Source of the DNA: Planctomycetaceae bacterium
GTDB lineage: Bacteria; Planctomycetota; Planctomycetia; Planctomycetales; Planctomycetaceae
Reading direction: 5' to 3'
Assembly: GCA_041398785.1 (NCBI GenBank)
Contig: JAWKUA010000006.1
Span: 248,001 to 312,000 of the forward strand
Length of the DNA: 64,000 bases
A program made the position numbers and the translations under genes. The notes below the pieces were generated by a model, which was not told where the DNA came from, did not search any database, and saw nothing but the letters and a program-made list of their open reading frames with translations. Positions 24,943-34,800 of the stretch are shown piece after piece (positions within the stretch are counted from its first letter, which is position 1; each line of letters opens with the position of its first letter).

Positions 24943-25797
24943 TTAGCGCGTGCAGTAGTCGATCAGTCGTGCCAGCTCCGTTCGCAACTGTGCACGATGC
25001 ACAATGCGGTCGACGAATCCATGCTTCAGCAGGAACTCACTGGTCTGAAATCCTTCCGGCAGTTCGATCTTGCAGGTCGCCTGAACGACTCGCGGCCCGG
25101 CAAAACCGATCAGAGCCCGCGGTTCCGCGATCACGACGTCGCCCAGCGACGCAAAACTTGCCGCGACACCGCCCATCGTGGGATTCGTCAGCACAGAAAT
25201 AAACAATCCGCGTGCCCGGTGAAATCGTGCCAGCGCCGCGGAGACTTTCCCCATCTGCATCAGAGAAAAGATGCCTTCGTGCATTCGAGCGCCGCCGCCT
25301 GAGCCGCTGACAATCACCAGTGGCAGCGACAGTTCCGTGGCCTGCTCAATGGCCCGCGTCAGCTTTTCACCGACAACGGACCCCATGCTGCCCATGATGA
25401 ACGCCGAGTCGGTCATTCCGAAGACCAGCGGGCGCCCGCGCATATACCCGCGGCCGACGGTGCAGGCGTCCTTCATGCCGGTCTTGCGCTGTTCGTCGGC
25501 GATCCGTTCGCGGTAGCTCTTGCGATCGGCAAAATTCAGCGGATCGCCGGCCGTCAGGTTTGCGAACCATTCCTCAAAACTGTCCGGGTCCAGAAGCTGG
25601 CGGATCCGCGTTCGGGTGGGAACGTAGAAGTGGTGATCGCATTCCGGGCAGATGTTCAGGTGATCCTCGACCTGGTTGCGAAACACGGTCGCGCCGCATC
25701 CGTCGCACCGCAGCCACAGACCTTCGGGAACTCCGCGTTTGGGACGTTTCATGTATTGCAACCAGGATTGTTGTCGAGACTGGCCTGCTGTGCTCAT
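24943..25797 (-). CDS. accD: Acetyl-CoA carboxylase carboxyltransferase subunit beta
   Basis: A 284-residue beta subunit of the carboxyltransferase that makes malonyl-CoA for fatty acid synthesis, acting with AccA, AccB and AccC. The N-terminal zinc ribbon has CDGC and CPEC separated by about 15 residues. The crotonase-like core has VIVSGSGGGARMHEG, TNPTMGGVAASFASLGD, and AEPRALIGFAGPRV, all diagnostic. The start codon overlaps the stop of the upstream phosphatase-like gene by 4 bases (ATGA at 25794-25797), implying translational coupling. A Ser/Thr kinase gene follows. Confidence 0.96.
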   Translation of the reverse strand: MSTAGQSRQQSWLQYMKRPKRGVPEGLWLRCDGCGATVFRNQVEDHLNICPECDHHFYVPTRTRIRQLLDPDSFEEWFANLTAGDPLNFADRKSYRERIADEQRKTGMKDACTVGRGYMRGRPLVFGMTDSAFIMGSMGSVVGEKLTRAIEQATELSLPLVIVSGSGGGARMHEGIFSLMQMGKVSAALARFHRARGLFISVLTNPTMGGVAASFASLGDVVIAEPRALIGFAGPRVVQATCKIELPEGFQTSEFLLKHGFVDRIVHRAQLRTELARLIDYCTR

Positions 25798-26453
25798 TTG
25801 GCGGGTGACTCCTGCGTGATGGCAGCCGACGCGGCGCCTGAGGCATCGGATTCCGGGTCCGAATTCACGAATGCTCCGGCATCGAATTCATTTGTGTCAA
25901 AACATTCCACGGCCGCGCTGCATTCTTCGCCCTTGAGGCACGCGTCGACCGAGGTCCCTCGCTGCTGCAGCGTACACCGGATGACGGTGGCCATCGGTTC
26001 TGACGCCACAATCGCAAACACGTGGTGCTTTCGAATGGCCTTGTTGATGACCTTTGTCAGACGACGGCAGGCATCGGCCAGTGTTTCGCCTTCCGGCGGA
26101 CAAATACTCTGGGGCTTCTCACGTCCAAGGCGGAAAACACGAGGGTACCTCCTGCGAACATCGGCCTCCGGCAGGCCCTGCCACAGGCCCTGGTTGACGT
26201 TTCGCAGCTCGTCCAGCTCCTTGACCTTAACATCGTCCAAAGCTCTGCCGATTGCAACGGCGGTACTGATTGCCGGTTCCAGCGGAGCCGCGTAGATGAC
26301 TTCCAGACGCAGGCCCTCACGCTGAATCTGCCGGACCGCTTCCTGAACCTGCTCCATTCCGCGCTTGTTCATCGGCATTTCGAGAGCGCCCAGCAGACGC
26401 TGCTGCGTGTCGTAATCGGTACAACCGGGGCGAATGAGTGCGACTGTTGCCAT
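25794..26453 (-). CDS. Histidine-phosphatase-fold protein lacking catalytic residues
   Basis: A 219-residue protein whose layout follows the phosphoglycerate mutase/histidine phosphatase family. It begins MATVALIRPGCTDYD where active members have LxRHGxT, continues MPMNKRGMEQVQEA, IYAAPLEPAISTAVAIG, and QGLWQGLPEADVR. The nucleophilic His is Pro9, the Arg of the SPLxRA motif is replaced by Pro60, the Glu of the LxE..G.WEG region is missing, and the second His (normally S-H-G) is Glu152 in VASEPMATV. All usual active-site residues are thus gone. It sits between rpe (11 bases upstream) and accD (4-base overlap), so it is expressed with both. A regulatory or scaffolding role is inferred. The start at 26453 is the fold start; longer upstream frames overlap rpe. 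Confidence 0.8.
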   Translation of the reverse strand: MATVALIRPGCTDYDTQQRLLGALEMPMNKRGMEQVQEAVRQIQREGLRLEVIYAAPLEPAISTAVAIGRALDDVKVKELDELRNVNQGLWQGLPEADVRRRYPRVFRLGREKPQSICPPEGETLADACRRLTKVINKAIRKHHVFAIVASEPMATVIRCTLQQRGTSVDACLKGEECSAAVECFDTNEFDAGAFVNSDPESDASGAASAAITQESPAK

Positions 26454-26464
26454 GCCTGTCTCCC

Positions 26465-27169
26465 TCACGCCTGAGCTTCGGCAGTGACGGCGGCTTCGGC
26501 CAGAATCCTGGCGGCCCGGCCGTAATCCGCGTGGTCGAAGACGGCACTGCCCGCGACGAACAGGTCCGCTCCGGCGGCCGCACATTCGCCGATCGTTTTC
26601 ACCGACACACCGCCGTCGATGGAAATCACCAGCTCGTCGCCAGCGATTTCTCTCGCCCGAACGACCTTGCTGAGAACCCCGGGAATGAATGCCTGGCCCC
26701 CGAACCCCGGATGAACGCTCATCACCAGCAGCAGGTCACAAGCTTCCAGAAACGGTTCCGCAGCTTCGATGGGTGTCTCCGGATTGATCGCCAGTCCGGC
26801 GACAATATCCTGATCGCGAATCGCCGTTAACAGCTCCACGGGCTGTGGCACGGCTTCCAGATGAAACGTGATTGCCTGGCAACCCGCCCTGACGTATTCG
26901 TCCACGTATTTTGCCGGATCAGAAATCATCAGGTGCGCATCAAACGGCGTCGACGTCAGTGGCCGCATCCGTTCAATCACCATCGCACCATAGGACAGAT
27001 TCGGCACGAAATGGCCGTCCATCACGTCAAGATGCAGGACGGGAAAATGAGCAGCATCGAGCTGTTCCAGTTCACGTCGCAGATTGCCGAAATCGCACTT
27101 CAGCATCGAGGGAGCGATGACGGGACGGTTTTCCCGCAGATGCTGAAGCATCGCGTCACGGTTCTTCAT
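26465..27169 (-). CDS. rpe: Ribulose-phosphate 3-epimerase
   Basis: A 234-residue TIM-barrel enzyme interconverting ribulose-5-phosphate and xylulose-5-phosphate in the pentose phosphate pathway. Signature segments are intact: IAPSMLKCDFGNL, LHLDVMDGHFVPNLSYG with metal ligands, MSVHPGFGGQAFIP, and SIDGGVSVKTIGECAAAGAD followed by VAGSAVF. The ATG at 27169 is preferred (27154 also possible); the frame remains open to 27400 but that part has no family similarity. It is the first gene of the rpe, pseudo-phosphatase, accD unit. The 327-base interval upstream holds only the GAPDH terminator and unremarkable sequence. Confidence 0.95.
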   Translation of the reverse strand: MKNRDAMLQHLRENRPVIAPSMLKCDFGNLRRELEQLDAAHFPVLHLDVMDGHFVPNLSYGAMVIERMRPLTSTPFDAHLMISDPAKYVDEYVRAGCQAITFHLEAVPQPVELLTAIRDQDIVAGLAINPETPIEAAEPFLEACDLLLVMSVHPGFGGQAFIPGVLSKVVRAREIAGDELVISIDGGVSVKTIGECAAAGADLFVAGSAVFDHADYGRAARILAEAAVTAEAQA

Positions 27170-27373
27170 TCGGTTTGTCGCAGTTGCAGGATCTGAGATT
27201 GACTGCTCTTGAGGTCGGGTCGCCCATTCAACGGGTGACGTAACGTCAGCCGCAAATTCGCGCGAAGCCGGTATTTTCACGCCGTGTTGCGAGCAAGTCC
27301 AGTCGAACCGCAGCAATCGTGAGAATTCCGTTAACACGCGGAGGAGTTGTGCCGCCGGCCCTGATACGGGCGC

Positions 27374-27411
27374 AAAAGAAGCCTGCCGATGATGCCACAC
27401 CGGCAGGCTTC
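27374..27411 (-). terminator. Intrinsic terminator after GAPDH gene
   Basis: Read on the minus strand, a perfect 11-base stem (GAAGCCTGCCG at 27411-27401, paired with CGGCAGGCTTC at 27388-27378) with a 12-base loop is followed by TTTT. It lies about 85 bases past the GAPDH stop. The remainder of 27170-27496 shows nothing else. Confidence 0.88.
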
Positions 27412-27496
27412 ATGATAGTCACCAACAGGCTTCGGGACACTGCCACGGCTCGCGCCTGACAGAAACGCCTCCCCGAACACGCTAAGCTGCCTGTGT

Positions 27497-28513
27497 TTAA
27501 AGACTTGCGATCTTCTTGATCAGGTCGACCGTGCGTGAGGAATAGCCGTATTCGTTGTCGTACCAGCCCAGAACCTTGATCATGTTCCCGCCCACAACGT
27601 GCGTAAACGAACCATCGAAAATGCAGCTGTTGGGATTTCCGATGATGTCGCTGGAAACGATGGGATCCTCCGTGTATTCGAGCACGCCCTTGAGCGGCCC
27701 GGCGGCAGCCGCTTTCATGGCCGCATTGATTTCTTCCGCGGTCGCATTTTTCGACAGGACGGCGGTCAGGTCGGTCGCGCTGCCCGTCGGAACCGGGACA
27801 CGGAGCGCATAACCGGTCAGCTTGCCAGCCACTTCCGGCAATACTTCGCCCACAGCTTTCGCCGCCCCGGTCGACGTGGGAATGATGTTAATTGCCGCCG
27901 CGCGAGAACGACGCGGATCCTTGTGCAACTGGTCAGCAACCTTTTGATCGTTGGTGTAAGCATGAACAGTTGTCATCAGGCCGTGTTCGAGCCCGAATTT
28001 TTCGTTCAGGACCTTCACCATCGGAGCCAGGCAGTTGGTTGTGCAGCTGGCATTAGAAATACAGTGGTGATCCGCAGTTAATTTGTTGTCGTTGACTCCC
28101 AGAACGACGGTCAGGTCGGGCCCCTTTGCGGGAGCGGAAATCACAACCTTGCGAGCTCCCGCCTGGATGTGGGAATCAAAACCCGGTTTCCCGTCGGCCG
28201 CGCGGTTGGTGAAGAATCCGGTGGATTCCAGAGCAACTTCGACGCCCAGTTCCTTCCACGGCAGGTCCGCCGGGTTGCGTTCGGCACAGACCTTGATCTT
28301 GTTGCCGTTCACGACCAGCGAATCGCCCTCAACGGCAACGGTCCCGTTAAATCGCCCGTGAACGCTGTCGTATTTCAGCAGGTTGGCCAGATCCTGCGGG
28401 TCGCCAAGGTCGTTGATTGCGACGACACTAAATTCAGACGGACGACTCGCAAGAGCTCGAAACGTAATGCGCCCGATGCGCCCGAAACCGTTGATTCCTA
28501 CTTTCAAAGCCAT
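27497..28513 (-). CDS. gap: Glyceraldehyde-3-phosphate dehydrogenase, type I
   Basis: A 338-residue phosphorylating GAPDH, converting glyceraldehyde-3-phosphate to 1,3-bisphosphoglycerate with NAD(P). It begins VGINGFGRIGR with the Rossmann motif, then VAINDLGD, whose Asp favours NAD. Catalytic C157 lies in SNASCTTNCLAP, and WYDNEYGYSSR closes the domain. Family length is complete. A strong terminator follows, and about 266 bases without a gene lie upstream toward the DUF1573 gene, so it appears monocistronic. Confidence 0.96.
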   Translation of the reverse strand: MALKVGINGFGRIGRITFRALASRPSEFSVVAINDLGDPQDLANLLKYDSVHGRFNGTVAVEGDSLVVNGNKIKVCAERNPADLPWKELGVEVALESTGFFTNRAADGKPGFDSHIQAGARKVVISAPAKGPDLTVVLGVNDNKLTADHHCISNASCTTNCLAPMVKVLNEKFGLEHGLMTTVHAYTNDQKVADQLHKDPRRSRAAAINIIPTSTGAAKAVGEVLPEVAGKLTGYALRVPVPTGSATDLTAVLSKNATAEEINAAMKAAAAGPLKGVLEYTEDPIVSSDIIGNPNSCIFDGSFTHVVGGNMIKVLGWYDNEYGYSSRTVDLIKKIASL

Positions 28514-28779
28514 TCCTGCACTCCCGGCGCCAGAGATTCTCGTCCAGATGTCCGCGGGTGACCGGTGAATCGGCCAATGTACCGCACAGCAGCCGCCTGA
28601 TCGGCGCGTACAGAGGACGCGGCTGAAAAAACGGCGGAGGCGGGATGGTACTGACCGACGATGTCAATTCAACCAGCTCGGCGCTGCTTCCTCAATTCGG
28701 GAAAAAACGCGGGAATCAACTCATCGCGCGCCAGGCTACCGCCTCATGCGGTGGGACGTCGACAAAACACCGTTTGCCT

Positions 28780-29928
28780 TTACAGCCACTGCAGCTTCAC
28801 CGGCACGGTTACCAGGTCGTGCGACTCATTGGCGTGGATCGTGATCACACCGTCCAGGTGACGCATTTTCGGGGTTTCAGGCAGACGAATTTGCAGCAGC
28901 AGGTGATGACGCTGACTTCCGGAGGCCGGCTGGGAGTCGTAGCGAACATCCAGTTCCTCGGGCCATGCTTCGACGTGGGACACTTCCCAGCTCGACGGAA
29001 TGTCCACCGACACGAACTCGGGTTCGCCGCCGGGGCGATTCGCCACCAGCACGGCATATTGCGGCTTCACGGAAACGTCCTGATCGGCCGGCCGCGCGGG
29101 GCCAGTCACCCAGACCGGCATCGTAAGCAACGGAAATTCCGCGTCATCCGTCACGACTTCAACGGGAAACACGTGGCGTCCCGGGGGAAAGTCGCCCGGA
29201 ATCTCCACATCGATTTCCGTCGACGCACCGCCATCCGGCAGGTTCTCCCGGGAACCCGCTTCGGCCTTCACCAGCGAACTTCCGGACTTTACGCCAACGA
29301 CCTTCAGCGGATCTGGTCGAAAATCGTCGATTGAAAAGGCATGGCGAATCGGAGAGTTGCTCGATTGTGAAAGAAACAGGGCTCGCGGACGCAGCACGAC
29401 CATCTGATCCGGGAACACGGCCTTCACGCACAGCACAACCTGCTGCGGCTCGGGATCGGTATAGTTGACGGTTAGCAGATAGTCATGTTTGCCGGGGCTC
29501 TGCTGAGCCGTGGCGATCGGAACGCGAAGAACTCCCGTTTCGCCGGGGGCCACTGAATCGGAACTCAAAGCAGGGCTCATGCAGCCGCAACTTCGCTGGA
29601 TCTCTCCAAAGCGCACGGTCTCCGATCCGGTGTTCCGAAAGTAAAACTCGGAAACGAGCTGAGGCACCAGGTCCCGCGTCCTGACGTCGTGAAAATCCAG
29701 GTGCCTTTCAAACTGCAGGCCGGGACGCCGTTTAGTGTCCGTCAGGGGCGAAAGCTTCGTGTCGGTCGTGGCAAACACCAGTGAGGCCAGACACGGCAGC
29801 AGTCCCAGCAGCATTAGAACGACGGGAGGCTTCCGGATTTGCGCGACCTCAGATTGCTGCGACGCTGGCGATGAGGCCTGACGCCCGCCATGTTCCGAAT
29901 CGGTTCGAACTGTCCGGTGTTCCTTCAT
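28780..29928 (-). CDS. DUF1573-containing exported protein
   Basis: A 382-residue protein with a short cytoplasmic head and a hydrophobic anchor or late signal (about 35-53, VVLMLLGLLPCLASLVFA). The following region has FYFRNTGSETVRFGEI and RSCGCM, the typical DUF1573 beta-sandwich signature with its two cysteines, then APGETGVLRVPI. Additional Ig-like sandwich repeats probably fill residues 180-382. DUF1573 proteins are abundant in planctomycetes and Bacteroidetes and have no settled function. The gene stands alone, with about 180 bases to the reductase gene behind it. Confidence 0.8.
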   Translation of the reverse strand: MKEHRTVRTDSEHGGRQASSPASQQSEVAQIRKPPVVLMLLGLLPCLASLVFATTDTKLSPLTDTKRRPGLQFERHLDFHDVRTRDLVPQLVSEFYFRNTGSETVRFGEIQRSCGCMSPALSSDSVAPGETGVLRVPIATAQQSPGKHDYLLTVNYTDPEPQQVVLCVKAVFPDQMVVLRPRALFLSQSSNSPIRHAFSIDDFRPDPLKVVGVKSGSSLVKAEAGSRENLPDGGASTEIDVEIPGDFPPGRHVFPVEVVTDDAEFPLLTMPVWVTGPARPADQDVSVKPQYAVLVANRPGGEPEFVSVDIPSSWEVSHVEAWPEELDVRYDSQPASGSQRHHLLLQIRLPETPKMRHLDGVITIHANESHDLVTVPVKLQWL

Positions 29929-30106
29929 CGCTGAGTCATCCTGGCAGCCTGCCTGAACGTGTTGCCGTCAACCGACACGGGAACGATCGAACAACTGCAG
30001 GAAAAACACAACCCCGAATCGGTCCGGCACGACCACCCGGCGCTTGTCTCCATTCGCAAAGCGCCGATCAGCGCCACGGGTTCGTCCGCCGGACGGATTT
30101 TGCGGG

Positions 30107-30991
30107 TCAGGAAAGTACCAGCCGCCTGGAATCGAATACCGGCCCTTCGACGCAAGTGCGGCGGTAGTCCCACGACCCGTCATCTTCGCGAACCTTCGCC
30201 ACGCAACTGAAGCAGGCACCGAAACCGCAGGCCATTGGCGTCTCAAGTGAAAGCAGGCACGGAACGGACGCCTGCCGGCAGAGATCCGCGACAGTGTGCA
30301 TCATCGGTTCCGGCCCGCAGCAATAGACCTGTGTGTCGGTGGAACATTCCTCCAGCCGCGTCCGCAACAATTCGGTCACAAAGCCGTGAACTCCGGCGGA
30401 ACCGTCGTCTGTGGAGATCTCCACCGTCAGGCCCGGAATGCTGAAATCGTCCAGGCCGGCCAGAAAGTTCTTCGACCGGGCCCCGTAACAAAGCGTCACC
30501 GAATCCGGCCGGCTGGACGGTCGCCGCGCGGGATCGCCGTACGCTTCAACCCCCAATGCTTCGCGCACGACGGCGAGAAACGGTGTCTGCCCGATGCCGC
30601 CGGCGACACAGACCAGGTGCTTCGCATCGGGCGGTGGAAATCCGTTGCCGAGCGGTCCCCAGATTTCCGCCGTTTCGCCTGCGCGCCATCCGGCCATCAG
30701 CGAAGTCAGTTTGCCCACGACGACAAATCCAAATTCCACGCCGCTGGGTTCACCGTTTTCGTCGCGATATGTGTCGTAAAGGGCAAACGGCCGACCGAGC
30801 AATGGATCACTGCCCTTCACCGGTCGCAGCATGAAAAACTGTCCGGGCACAACGCAGCGCGCGAGATCCGGCTGACGAACTCTGACGGCCCAGGTATCGG
30901 TGGCCAGTTGCCGAACTCTGTCGACAACCGCGACATGCTGCCGCGCAGTAGAGTTCATTCCTGGAAGACAGGGTTCGCTGGGAGTCGTCAT
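30107..30991 (-). CDS. PyrK-like FAD/2Fe-2S NAD(P)H reductase
   Basis: A 294-residue electron-transfer flavoprotein of the ferredoxin-reductase superfamily, closest in layout to PyrK, the electron-transfer subunit of dihydroorotate dehydrogenase B. An FAD-binding barrel is followed by LVCVAGGIGQTPFLAVV (NAD-binding region) and YCCGPEPMMHTV. A C-terminal 2Fe-2S site follows, with cysteines spaced C-x4-C-x2-C in CGFGACFSC and a fourth about 16 residues on. PyrK normally pairs with PyrD, which is not in the window. Here the partner gene is a truncated haemoglobin ending 10 bases upstream, which suggests, but does not prove, that this reductase serves the globin. The start at 30991 is chosen to avoid overlap with the globin. 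Confidence 0.85.
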   Translation of the reverse strand: MTTPSEPCLPGMNSTARQHVAVVDRVRQLATDTWAVRVRQPDLARCVVPGQFFMLRPVKGSDPLLGRPFALYDTYRDENGEPSGVEFGFVVVGKLTSLMAGWRAGETAEIWGPLGNGFPPPDAKHLVCVAGGIGQTPFLAVVREALGVEAYGDPARRPSSRPDSVTLCYGARSKNFLAGLDDFSIPGLTVEISTDDGSAGVHGFVTELLRTRLEECSTDTQVYCCGPEPMMHTVADLCRQASVPCLLSLETPMACGFGACFSCVAKVREDDGSWDYRRTCVEGPVFDSRRLVLS

Positions 30992-31001
30992 TGTCGCTTT
31001 A

Positions 31002-31391
31002 CTAATCTCCCGAACCGCCGGCCTCGCCGATAATCTCGTCAACGTAGGTCGAGATTCTGTCGACGATGTCCATCGCGTCGCGGTTGTCGATGATTTCTTC
31101 GTCTTCCAGTACGGCGATCAGGTGGTTTACGAACAAACTGAAGTGACGCCGCCGGATGCCGCGGCCCTGATGGATATAGGCAAGGTCCAGATCGGTGCGG
31201 CGAACCGGACCATCCAGCGCCGCGGCAAAGAACTCCTTCTGCATCGACGTCAGACGCTCAATGGACGTGTCGGCGAAGAACGGTCGCAACTGGGGATCGT
31301 TCAATATGCGTGAATAGAACTTGTCGACCAGTCGCGACACGGTGGCCGCTCCGCCGATCCGGTCATACAGAGTTTCAGTTTCGTCGGACAT
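31002..31391 (-). CDS. Group 1 truncated haemoglobin
   Basis: A 129-residue 2-on-2 globin. It aligns with trHbN-type proteins: LYDRIGGAATVSRLVDKFY with B10 Tyr26, TSMQKEFFAAALDGP with E11 Gln51, and AYIHQGRGI with proximal His74, then HFSLFVNHL. The Tyr-B10/Gln-E11 pair is the arrangement associated with O2 stabilisation and nitric oxide dioxygenation in mycobacterial trHbN. The open frame extends much further upstream, but the globin fold starts at the ATG at 31391. The PyrK-like reductase gene follows 10 bases downstream on the same strand, giving a two-gene unit. Confidence 0.92.
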   Translation of the reverse strand: MSDETETLYDRIGGAATVSRLVDKFYSRILNDPQLRPFFADTSIERLTSMQKEFFAAALDGPVRRTDLDLAYIHQGRGIRRRHFSLFVNHLIAVLEDEEIIDNRDAMDIVDRISTYVDEIIGEAGGSGD

Positions 31392-31893
31392 CGCTGCAAA
31401 CTCCGTCGAGCGTGCCGGGAACGACCGGCTTCCGGCGGGATTTTCCACGGGCCTTCCGGGGACCCTGTAGATTCTTGCCCGCGGCGCTGTGGCGTGCAAA
31501 CCAACCTGCCGAATGCCCCTTCCGGTCGTCCGGGTTGAGTTGAAATTGGGGTGTGACGAGGCGACGTTGTCGTTTCTCGCTGGGACGTCACATGCGGTCC
31601 CGCCTCGCTTTTTGAAGGAATCTCGCTTGCACACCAGGCGCCGAACGACAGTTGCTTCCGTCTCGGCGAGACTGAGCTGTGGATTCCGCTTCGACCGCCG
31701 TCTGCGGTGTATCAGGCGCCGCCTGGTTCGGAGTGCGACGCGCACGCCCGTGTCGGCAGTTTTCGACGGCATCCGGCTCCGTCCTGGCGTTCGACATCAG
31801 CAACCGCCATTGGCAGAATGTACCGTCCGCTTCACGAACAGATACTCGCCCGGATACTTGCCTCTGGATCGAACCGCGACAGGAGCCATCCGA
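31392..31893. other. Divergent upstream region without a gene
   Basis: About 500 bases between the globin gene (minus) and the PSD1 gene (plus). Open frames extend into it from both sides but carry no recognisable domain, so it is read as a shared regulatory region. I cannot point to a convincing promoter or operator in it. Confidence 0.4.
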
Positions 31894-34800
31894 ATGATGA
31901 GTCCCACGGCATTGTTGCGCGGCACGCTGCCATTCCTGCTGAGCCTTTCCGGAACGTTCGCCGACGAACCGGCCGGTCGCGTTGACTTCAGCCGGGACGT
32001 TCAGCCGATCCTTGCCGACAAGTGTTTCAAATGCCACGGCCCCGACGCATCTCAGCGAGTCAGCGAATTGCGACTCGATACCAAAGCCGGCGCATTCGCC
32101 GAACACGACGGCCGCCGCGCGATCGTGCCAGGCAGCCCGCAGGAAAGCGAACTGCATCGCCGAATCACGTCCGATGATCCCGAGCAGCAGATGCCGCCGC
32201 CGGATTCAGGCCTTACTCTGGACGACGCTCAGATCGAAATGCTGACGTCGTGGATCAGCCAGGGAGCTTCGTGGCAGGATCACTGGGCCTTCGTGGCTCC
32301 GGTCGCGCCTCCGCTGCCGGAAACGACAAACACGTCGTGGCGCATCAATCCGATTGACGACTTCATCCTGGCCCGCCTGGAGTCCGAGCAAATTCAGCCG
32401 TCCGCGGAGGCCGACCGGAAACGCCTGATCCGACGCGTGGCGCTGGATCTGACCGGTCTGCCGCCGACGATCAGCGAAGTGGACGACTTCGTCAACGATC
32501 AAAGCCCGCAGTCCTACGAACGTCTGGTGGATCGGCTGCTGCAGTCTCCGCGATACGGCGAGAGAATGGCGATGCAGTGGCTGGATGCCGCGCGGTACGC
32601 CGACACCAGCGGCTACCAAAACGACGGTCCCCGCGACATGTGGCGGTGGCGAGATTGGGTGATTGACGCGTTCAACAACAACCAGCCGTACGATGATTTC
32701 ACCATCGAACAGCTTGCCGGAGACCTGTTGCCTGGTGCGACGCTGGAACAGCGAATTGCCACCGGTTTCAACCGCAATCATCGCGGAAACGCCGAAGGCG
32801 GCATCATTCCCGAAGAGTTCCAGGTGGAATATGTCGTGGATCGCGTCGACACAACCGCAACCGTCTGGCTGGGACTGACTCTCGGCTGCGCGCGATGTCA
32901 CGACCACAAGTACGACCCCGTCACGCAGCGGGAGTTCTACCAGGTCTTTGCGTACTTCAATAACGTTCCGGAACACGGCCGAGCCATCAAGGAAGGCAAC
33001 TCTCCACCGTATGTCGTCGCTCCCACAAGCTCGCAGCGCCGGCAGCTTTCACAGAAGCAGGCCGCCATCGCCGAAACGGAACGTCTGGTCGAAGCGCTGC
33101 AGCCGGCGTTTCTCGAAGGTCAGGCGGCATGGGAGCAGTCAGCGCGAAGTCAGCTTGCCGACGAACCGAATGCCATCACCGCCAGCGGCGGACGGCTGGT
33201 GGCCGATGGCCTGGTGGCCCACTACGAACTGAACGACAACCTCGTCAACACGATCGGCGACAGCGATGGTGATGCCAGCGATGTGGCTGCCGGTTCTGTC
33301 AGCGGCGGCAGTTCAACAGGCCGCGTCGTGTCTCAGCATGACCCCGACGCGACGGTTGCCGCAGAATTCACTGCGGGAGTCTTTGGCGCCGCGGCGAAGC
33401 TCGACGGATCGTCGATCATCGAAGCCGGCGACTTGGCCGACTTCGGATACTTCGATCGGCTGTCCATCGCCTGCTGGGTTCGGCCGGACGGAAGCGACGG
33501 CACACTGGTTTCACGAATGACTCCGGTCGATCAGGGCGACGGCTACTACCTGCATTTGCAGAACGGCCACGTTCAACTGAACCTGGTCAAACGCTGGCTG
33601 GACGATTGCATCCGTGTCGAAACGCATCGTCAACTGGAACGCGGTCGCTGGCATCACATTGTCGCAACGTACGACGGACTGCGGAAAGCGAGCGGCATTC
33701 ATCTTTACATCGACGGAGAACCCGCGGAACTGCAGGTTCACCTTGACGCCATCAACCAGACGTTTGCCACAAAACAGCCGCTGCGAATTGGTGCCGGACA
33801 CCGAACGTTTCGCGGCGAGATCGACGACGTGCGAGTTTACAACCGCGACCTGAATCCCGAAGAAGTCCGCATCCTGGCAACGCCTTCCACAATTGCGGAA
33901 CTGCTGGCCATCCCTGCCGGCGAACGAAACGCCGGACAGGCCGCGCGGCTGCGAGCCTTTTATCTTGAGCAGCACGCTGACAAGGAAATTCGCAACGCGC
34001 ATCACCGGTTGCGACAACAGAAATCCGAACTCCGGGATTTCCGGGAGCAACTGCCGACGGTCATGGTGATGGAAGAACGCAGCACTCCGCGCGACACGTA
34101 TGTCCTTGTTCGCGGGCAATACGACAAGCCGGGAGAACGCGTGACGCCGGGCGTACCGGACATTTTTCCGCCGCTGCCCGCGGATGAACGCAACAATCGT
34201 CTGGCGCTGGCCAGGTGGCTGGTCAGTCCGGCGAATCCGCTGACGGCTCGCGTTGCAGTGAATCGGTTCTGGCAGCATCATTTCGGAGCCGGCCTGGTCC
34301 GCACCACGGAAGACTTCGGCGTTCAGGGAGAACGGCCGACGCACCCGGAACTGCTGGACTGGCTGGCCACGGAGTTTGTCCGTTCCGGCTGGGACATGAA
34401 ACACATGCACAAGCTGATCGTGATGAGCGCCACGTATCGGCAATCGTCACGGCTGACGGAAGACGGACTGGCGCGCGATCCGGAGAACCGTCTGCTGGCA
34501 AGAGCTCCCCGACTGCGACTCGACGCGGAAACGATTCGCGATCAGGCACTGGCCGTCAGCGGATTGCTGACGGAACGCGTCGGCGGTCCTTCGGTCAAGC
34601 CTTACCAGCCGCCGGGTCTGTGGGAAGAGATTGCCACGGACACCGAATACCGGCAATCACAGGGAGCGGACCTGTACCGACGAAGTCTTTACACATACTG
34701 GAAGCGAACCGTTGCGCCGCCGATGATGGCCACGTTCGACGCGACCTCCCGCGAATCCTGCACCGTCAAGCGTTCGCGCACCAACACGCCGCTGCAGGCT

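Noticed and set aside
31392..31772. N-terminal extension of the globin gene
   Set aside because: Residues are not globin-like and the fold starts exactly at the ATG at 31391.
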